Shown: positions 18,788 to 24,351 of the stretch, piece by piece
Numbering within the stretch: position 1 is the stretch's first letter
Layout of the letters: each line of letters starts with the position of its first letter
From: Hypsibius dujardini
Lineage: Eukaryota; Tardigrada; Eutardigrada; Parachela; Hypsibiidae
DNA: 24,351 nucleotides
Reading direction: 5' to 3'
NCBI GenBank assembly: GCA_001579985.1
Contig: LRSR01007080.1
Coordinates: forward strand, 1 to 24,351
The notes under the pieces: model-generated
What the model was told of the DNA's origin: nothing
Database searches by the model: none
What the model saw: the letters and a program-made list of their open reading frames with translations, nothing else
Translations under genes and position numbers: made by a program

Positions 18788-21136
18788 TTAAGTTGCGGTC
18801 GTCGTTGTCAGCCACGATTCCGTTGCATTGTAGCTTTGCCGCAGACAAGGGATGGCTTCCGGGGTTGAGGCAGCAGCACCCTCGACGCGCTCCATGAGGA
18901 AGAGCGCAAAGCCCAATACCACCGCTCCAATCTGCAATTCATAATTAATAGTGTATTGAAGTGCGGAACTAATCAATTTTTTACGCATGCATGCTAATAC
19001 ACGTAGTACGAGGAATCTTGGCTTATTCCGGACCATTCACAAGGATAATCACTGCGAATCAAACTTGCAGTCGATTGGCATAAGCAGCAAAATCATTCGA
19101 GGGCCAGGAGGGCGGAATTGGCCACTATTATTTCACCGAACCGGAAACTGACAGGTGTGATTCCACCTTTTGTGTTGAAGGCCTTTATTTCTGCTTACAC
19201 CATCACGCCTAAACTAATGCCGGATATCGGATGATGTAAAAAAAACGCACTTTCCATCTTTTTGGTGAAAAGTTGTCGCCAGGAATAGGCCGGATTCATC
19301 CCGTCACATACTCGTACTATTGGTTGTCTAGACATGCGAGAACCTACCGTTACGACAAACGACCTAGTCAGTTCCATAAAGCCTCCTGCGGTAACGACCA
19401 GCGGCTTGGTCATTGCACGTTGCAGGAAATACGTCAGCAGGATAAATTCGTCGATGGGCCTGTGCGTCGTTTGGGACCGTTTGTGGACGACGTCTTGGAA
19501 AATTTCAATGGTCTTGCCACTCTGCAAGGTTAAATGACAGTGTAAAGAAATTAAGATACGGTAGTTGTAATTGCAACAATCCTGCCACTGTCATTCGGAT
19601 ACGTGCGTGCCGCCTTAAAGTACGTGTGGTTTGTCTGTCTACTTGTTTAATTGACTGACTAGTTTCATTGTCTACCTCTCATTTTGCCTCATGAATATTT
19701 CAACAACAAACTACTGGGGGTACCTCTTCGCTTAGTTGGATGTGAAAGAAAGGCAGCAGCAGGATCGCATAGACGAAAGCAATGATAGAGATGAGGTAGA
19801 TCCCGATGGCAGCCTGCGACACGCCGGGCGTGAAGAACGATGCCAGAGAGGAGAAGACGACGAACGAGTTGTTCAGAATGGCCACCAGTATTTGCAGCGA
19901 GAACAGTCCCTCATGCTTGTTGCAGAGGTCAATCAGCAGTTCGTGAAAGTCTCGCAGGCTTTGCACTTCCGCTTGGAACGTCGATGATGGAAGGTCCTTT
20001 TCCTCTTTTAGTCGTAGATATAGTGTGGTCAATCGAGCGTTTAGATGGGCACATCCTCGTCGCAGGAGCGATGTGAAAACGGCTACCTGGACATAGCTGG
20101 CGATGCATAGGATTCCTGGAAATAAGAAGATTTCCCCTTAAAGTTAATCCGCAGTTGAATAATTGAGCAGGCCGACAGACAAACAGACAGATAGACAGGA
20201 AAAAACACAGACAGATAGACAGACAGACAGACAGATAAACAGGCAGACAGACAGATAAACAGGCAGACAGACAGATAGACAGGCAGACAGATAAACAGGC
20301 AGACAGACAAACAGATAAACAGACAGCCAAGCAAACCGCCAAACACGCAGGCACACAGAGAAAGTCAGACAGACAGACAGACAGAGGAACCGACAGACAG
20401 ACAGGAAAACAAACAGACTGACAAACAGACAGATGGCCAGCTGGACAGACAAACATATGCCCAAAAACTTGTTAATGTTGTTATTGCCTCCAATAATTTC
20501 GGCGAAATGGTAAAAGAACATTCTCGCCCAGAGAGGCGCCCGAATAAACCCAAAATTGACCATCCTATCCGCTCTAGTCAGGGTCAGCGAATAGATACTC
20601 GCCGCGACACGCAAGGCCATCAAGACAAACGGAAAACTGAAAACCACCATAAAAGTAGCCCTATGTCGCTTCTCCATTTTCGGTGCCATAGGAATCTGTA
20701 ACACCATGGCATTGAGTTCCACCAAGTACCGATGCAGGTACCGTGACTTCCACAGAAACAAAAAAGTCGACGCCCCGTTTTTCCAGAAAATCAGAATGGT
20801 CCGGATGGACAGCAGAAGCGTGATAATCCGACTACCATTTGCGAAATACTTGGTCCAGAAATCTTTGTCCATGAAGAAGTAGATCACGTCGTGGACCAGC
20901 ACCAGGAAGAGGAAGACCAACGTGAACAGCGTGATGAGCATGCGGAAGAGGGAGGTGTTGTGGAAGCGGGACGGCACGTTGTGGGCGAGGTCTACGCGGG
21001 GGATCATGTAGAAATAAAAGAGAATGGGATAGGAAGGAAAGATGCGGATTCGTGGGCTGATTTCGACCTTTCTAGTGGCGTAGTTTTGCGTGATGGTCCG
21101 CGGGACAGTGTTCCAATGGAGCTGCATGCTCCGCAT
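18788..21136 (-). CDS. Gustatory-receptor-like 7TM chemoreceptor
   Basis: Proposed exons: A from ATG 21136 to about 20462, B 20115-19724, C 19521-19348, D 18931-18788 (stop TAA). B|C and C|D join in phase 0 at GAG|GTACCC and ACG|GTAGGT. The product resembles the insect gustatory/odorant receptor superfamily of ligand-gated channels in topology: hydrophobic segments at SLFRMLITLFTLVFLFLVLV, GSRIITLLLSIRTILIFW, ATFMVVFSFPFVLMAL, ILCIASYVQVAVFTSLL, LFSLQILVAILNNSFVVF, IGIYLISIIAFVYAILLL and IGAVVLGFALFL. The end of exon C, KPLVVTAGGFMELTRSFVVT, resembles the stretch before TM7, and a phase-0 intron just before TM7 is typical of the family. The usual TYhhhhhQF signature is degenerate (T|IGAVVLGFALFLMER). 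The A|B junction is unresolved: the strong acceptor at 20115 needs a phase-1 donor, and the nearest gt would make TGA. The donor may lie in the TCTG array, or the gene may be damaged. Confidence 0.65.
20166..20455. repeat. Large (CAGA)n array in the chemoreceptor intron A-B
   Basis: About 290 bp of CAGA units with GATA, CAGG and CAAA variants almost fills the gap between exons A and B. On the transcribed strand it reads TCTG and leaves the exon A frame open for over 100 more codons (stop at 20144). Confidence 0.95.
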
Positions 21137-23607
21137 TACGTGTATATCTGTATTTTTAAGGCAAAATTTGGGCGGAAAAGAGAACAAAATTGATCAGCCT
21201 TCGCGATTTAATGACTACACGCTTTATGTATGCTCGTTTTGACCTGCGAGCCTTTAATTGAATGTTTTATTTATTTGTCTATAACGTTAATGAATTAGAT
21301 AGTCTTGCCTTACATGTCTGGCTTCGCGGTCTTTAATTGGAGAAATTTTGATTTACAGTTTACCATGTGTAAATCTAGTCGAACAGTGAAGGCTCTTCGC
21401 CATCTGTCAGGTTTTGTGTCCTACACCCGCCATAGTGCAGTACCTCCTCCATATGTCTGTCAGCAGGTAATCAGAAAATGTAAACAAATCCTAATGCACT
21501 TCTGCATCTTGTGCAGTATTGGGTGTATATCTTTTATCACGTAGCCAAAATGAGGTTGGAATGTTATTGAATTCCGTCTGGTCAATTGCATGGGGCGTAT
21601 TTCAAGGTCACTCGCAGTGATCGCTTGCATCGCATTGTTCTTCCACATTATACAGCCACAGCTGTTGTGGATATTTACGCGGAACCGGAAGTGTTCAGGC
21701 TCGTTCAATCACGGTAGTAGTCTGGAGGCGGCAAAAACACACTCTCCCATCCCCATATCGTAAGGTTCTCTGTGACGTTATTATTAGTTTACTCATGAAG
21801 GAGGTCTAACCAAGTGTGTTTACCAGAGTTTTTATCCTCCTTCTTTCTCTGGATCATTAGTTGATGCAGTTGTACTAGTACTTGCCAGATTTCTTGTGTG
21901 CGAATATACTGCATTAATATAATGATATTAATAATAATAATGTTGTTGTTAATCAGTACTCATCAAGAGGTTATGTATATAGTTATATGATGTACTACAG
22001 TATAATCGCACACAATAGTTGGTTGCTGCACCATACGGCATTTCGCCCAGTCCATAAACTTATTTTAGTTGAATTGCATCTTCCAACTGCATTGCAGTAC
22101 CGTATACTATGAAGTATAAATCAGCCAATATCAGGGTAGCGAGAGCCCTACACCATCCTACTTAGATGATAGTAAAACAGTGCGGAAATTGTTTGTCAAT
22201 TAAGAGGGTCAGCGAGTGCCTTGAGATGAGTTAACTTGTGAAACCTCCATCCCTCGCGATTATGGAAACTCTTCCAATGCAATGTTCTGTACAAACTACG
22301 AACTACATACGAGGGATTGTCAGAGCTAGCTGAAAAGTCTGGCTGAAAAGCTGACTGAATTAGAACTTGAAAATTGTCGAAACACTCAAATGAAGTAATC
22401 CATCGTTCATTTTAACCGTCAAATTCTGCTTGCTTATAATTGAGGCGTACATTGCTTTCAATCATATCACTTTTTGTCTGATAGTGTGCGATTGGTCAAC
22501 TTAAAAGTAAGAAAATATGTTTAATTCAGCCACAATTTTAGCCAGAAATTTAAGCTAGTTTTGACACATTTTGTGGTGCAGGTACGAGTTACCCTGCTCC
22601 CTACAGCACTGCTCTACGTACCAAGTACTAATGCTTATACTTCTGTAAATAAATACAGACTGGCGACCCTGCGTTATATGCATGGTCACTAAAAAGCTAT
22701 TGACTTTCAATTGTCCTTCCGCAAAAAAATATACGAACTGCTCACACTGCTTTGTTGGACCAACTGAGCGAATCAACCTTCAATTGTTTGCTTAGTTCAA
22801 GATGCGCGGTTAATACTTCAGAGGGGGCGTGGTATTATATGTATTTATTTGCGTTTGTCGACGCAGTCGCCGGGTTCCTTTAACTGCATATATTCATTCG
22901 GTATTCGGTAATCGGTATATACAAGAATTCTATCTCGAGCAAACATTCCCATGTGATGGCTTAGTGCAATCGTGCAGTCTTCGAAACTGGCGAAAAAAGG
23001 ACCCTGTATATTTTACAACATAAAATAGATTTACTGTCCGTTGGTCTGTCTGTCTGTGTGTCTGTGTGTCTGTCTGTGTGTCTGTCTGTGTGTCTGTCTG
23101 TGTGTCTGTATGTCTGTGTGTCTGTTTGTTTGTTTGTCTGTTTGCGTGTCTGTCTGTCTGTAGTTAGGTCTCTGACGTCGGCATTTTCCGATTGCTGAAG
23201 TACCGTGTACCTTACATGTATATTTGTCAGTTGTCAAAGCAAACAGCCGACAGTGTCGGATTTATATTGCGGTCAATGTGAGCAAAAATATAATCTCAAG
23301 AACCCCTAGTCACATGTCGCGACCCCTAAACATTTGTTGGTCCGCTGCTACGTATATCGAAGTGTCGTTAATTGATAGCAGCGCGTGGCATGACGTCGTT
23401 AGCCCTTACTTGATGTACTCGTATCAAGCTGTGTTGCTCATGGCTCTTTGTGCGTATGATTTGACGATAAGAAAATGCCTGCCATCGCAATTCTAAGGTA
23501 CGTTTTGTATACTTTTCTCGCTGTTACAGACGATGGTATAACGACTTTTCTCAGCACACAACGTGTATTTTATTAGCTGTTTTTCGACTCGAATTAGATC
23601 GTTACAG
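21137..23607. other. Intergenic stretch of 2.5 kb without a recognisable gene
   Basis: It lies between the divergently transcribed chemoreceptor (minus) and kelch gene (plus), so promoters are expected. ORFs are short, AT-rich and without conserved features. A TCTG array occurs at 23036-23162. Confidence 0.6.
23036..23162. repeat. (TCTG/TGTG)n microsatellite
   Basis: TCTG units alternate regularly with TGTG units, giving a higher-order pattern of TCTGTCTGTGTG type. It is intergenic, upstream of the kelch gene. Confidence 0.92.
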
Positions 23608-23633
23608 ACAAGGACGCTGTCGTGACTAGTCCC

Positions 23634-24067
23634 ATGGGGACTCCCGTCAAGAAATCGGAACCGGAAAATGTCGCCAACGTCGTTGATTTATATGTGGATC
23701 AGCTGGGCCCGTGTGGTATACCACTGATGCGGCTGCGACATGCTGCCTGCATCGTCGGGGATCATCTGTACATCCATGGCGGTCGCAGTGGCTATCGGGC
23801 ATTACGGGATTTTTGGAGGCTGAATCTGAGTAAGTGTAGACCAGGAAGTCGCTTGCTTTTTGCGATTGCTTTTTTCAGTATCTTTCTTGATTTCCATAGA
23901 AAGGCTGGAGTGGGAGGCAATTCAACCGATCAATCAGACAGTTGGAAGTCGACCTGGATTGCTGGAAGACCATATAATGGTCAATTATGGAAGTAACCTG
24001 TTTTTGATCGGGAGCGGATCGGACTATTTGAACCGTCAAGAAATGCAAATTTGGAAATTTTGCCCCG
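23634..24067 (+). CDS. Kelch-repeat protein, 5' part (gene continues beyond window)
   Basis: Exon 23634-23829 (phase 1 end, CTGA|GTAAGT) joins exon 23900-24067 (acceptor TTTCCATAG, phase 1 end at G|GTAACT). The frame is consistent and gives about 121 residues. Kelch signatures are RLRHAACIVGDHLYIHGG, the first repeat's double-Gly blade, then RALRDFWRLNLKRLEWEAI, which fits the usual D-x-W-x-L-D-L...W pattern, and a second blade start HIMVNYGSNLFLIGSG. Kelch beta-propellers are protein-interaction platforms; which subfamily this is cannot be told from two blades. The ATG at 23634 follows a likely acceptor at 23607 (GTTACAG), so an upstream untranslated exon is probable. The rest of the gene lies beyond the CAGA array at the window end. 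Confidence 0.75.
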
Positions 24068-24106
24068 GTAACTACAATGCCTCTTGCCCATGCCTTTGTG
24101 CGACAT

Positions 24107-24351
24107 GCACGGACAGACAGATAGGTTGACACCGACAACCAGATACGTAGACAAACAGACGTACCAACGGACAGACAGACAGACCGACAAACTGACAGAC
24201 AGACAAACAGACAGACAGACAGATAGTAGACAATAGACAGACGGTAGGCAGGCAGACAGAAAAACAAACAGATAGACAGACAGATAGAAAGTAGACAATA
24301 GACAGACAGACAGTAGACTATAGACAGAAAGACAGAAAGACAGACAGACAG
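24107..24351. repeat. (CAGA)n array in the kelch gene intron, cut by window end
   Basis: CAGA units with GATA, CAAA and GTAGACAATA interruptions run to the last base. It lies in the intron after the second coding exon, starting about 40 bp past the donor. Confidence 0.93.

Noticed and set aside
19736-19987. Plus-strand ORF opposite chemoreceptor exon B
   Set aside because: An antisense shadow; exon B on the minus strand has the hydrophobic pattern and splice sites.
23475-23529. Possible first coding exon of the kelch gene (ATGCCTGCC... donor CTAAG|GTACGT)
   Set aside because: It ends in phase 2 while the kelch exon needs phase 1, and linking through 23530 would need a 32-bp intron and runs into a stop.

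Overview
The window is nuclear DNA of a eukaryote, almost certainly an invertebrate animal. Genes are broken by short GT-AG introns (about 70 to 450 bp), animal mitochondrial proteins are encoded, and the intergenic DNA carries MITE-like foldback elements and many (CAGA/TCTG)n tetranucleotide arrays. An arthropod-style 7TM chemoreceptor (gustatory receptor superfamily) points to a protostome, perhaps an ecdysozoan; the species cannot be named from the sequence. No bacterial operons, rRNA, tRNA or CRISPR array were seen.

Layout. 1-4338: gene-poor, repeat-bearing DNA with one or two unrecognised candidate exons on the minus strand (about 1028-2085). 4339-5365 (-): PTPMT1-like mitochondrial dual-specificity phosphatase, 2 exons. 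6100-7179 (-): PTRH2 peptidyl-tRNA hydrolase 2, 4 exons. 8300-13924 (+): a 12-exon, about 1083-residue protein with three BED zinc fingers followed by a degenerate hAT-transposase body (DUF659-like region and C-terminal dimerisation-like region), apparently a domesticated transposase. 14279-15273 (-): a second PTPMT1-like phosphatase, 3 exons, tail to tail with the hAT-derived gene. 15631-17803: a cluster of foldback or MITE-type elements (a 999-bp element containing two further palindromes, a hAT-type MITE with near-8-bp target duplication, a 28-bp minisatellite and another hairpin element). 18788-21136 (-): a 4-exon gustatory-receptor-like 7TM protein with one unresolved splice junction. 21137-23607: no gene seen. 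23634 to the end (+): the 5' part of a kelch-repeat gene running out of the window.

Three of the genes (two PTPMT1-like, PTRH2) encode proteins of families that act in or on mitochondria, but nothing shows co-regulation; the neighbourhood may be incidental. The most interesting items are the hAT-derived triple-BED protein, which keeps zinc-binding and dimerisation-like parts but appears to have lost a catalytic Asp; the nested palindromes at 15631-16629; and the concentration of (CAGA/TCTG)n arrays inside introns, where they keep every reading frame open. Exon boundaries were inferred by eye from GT/AG sites, phase and family conservation, without transcripts.
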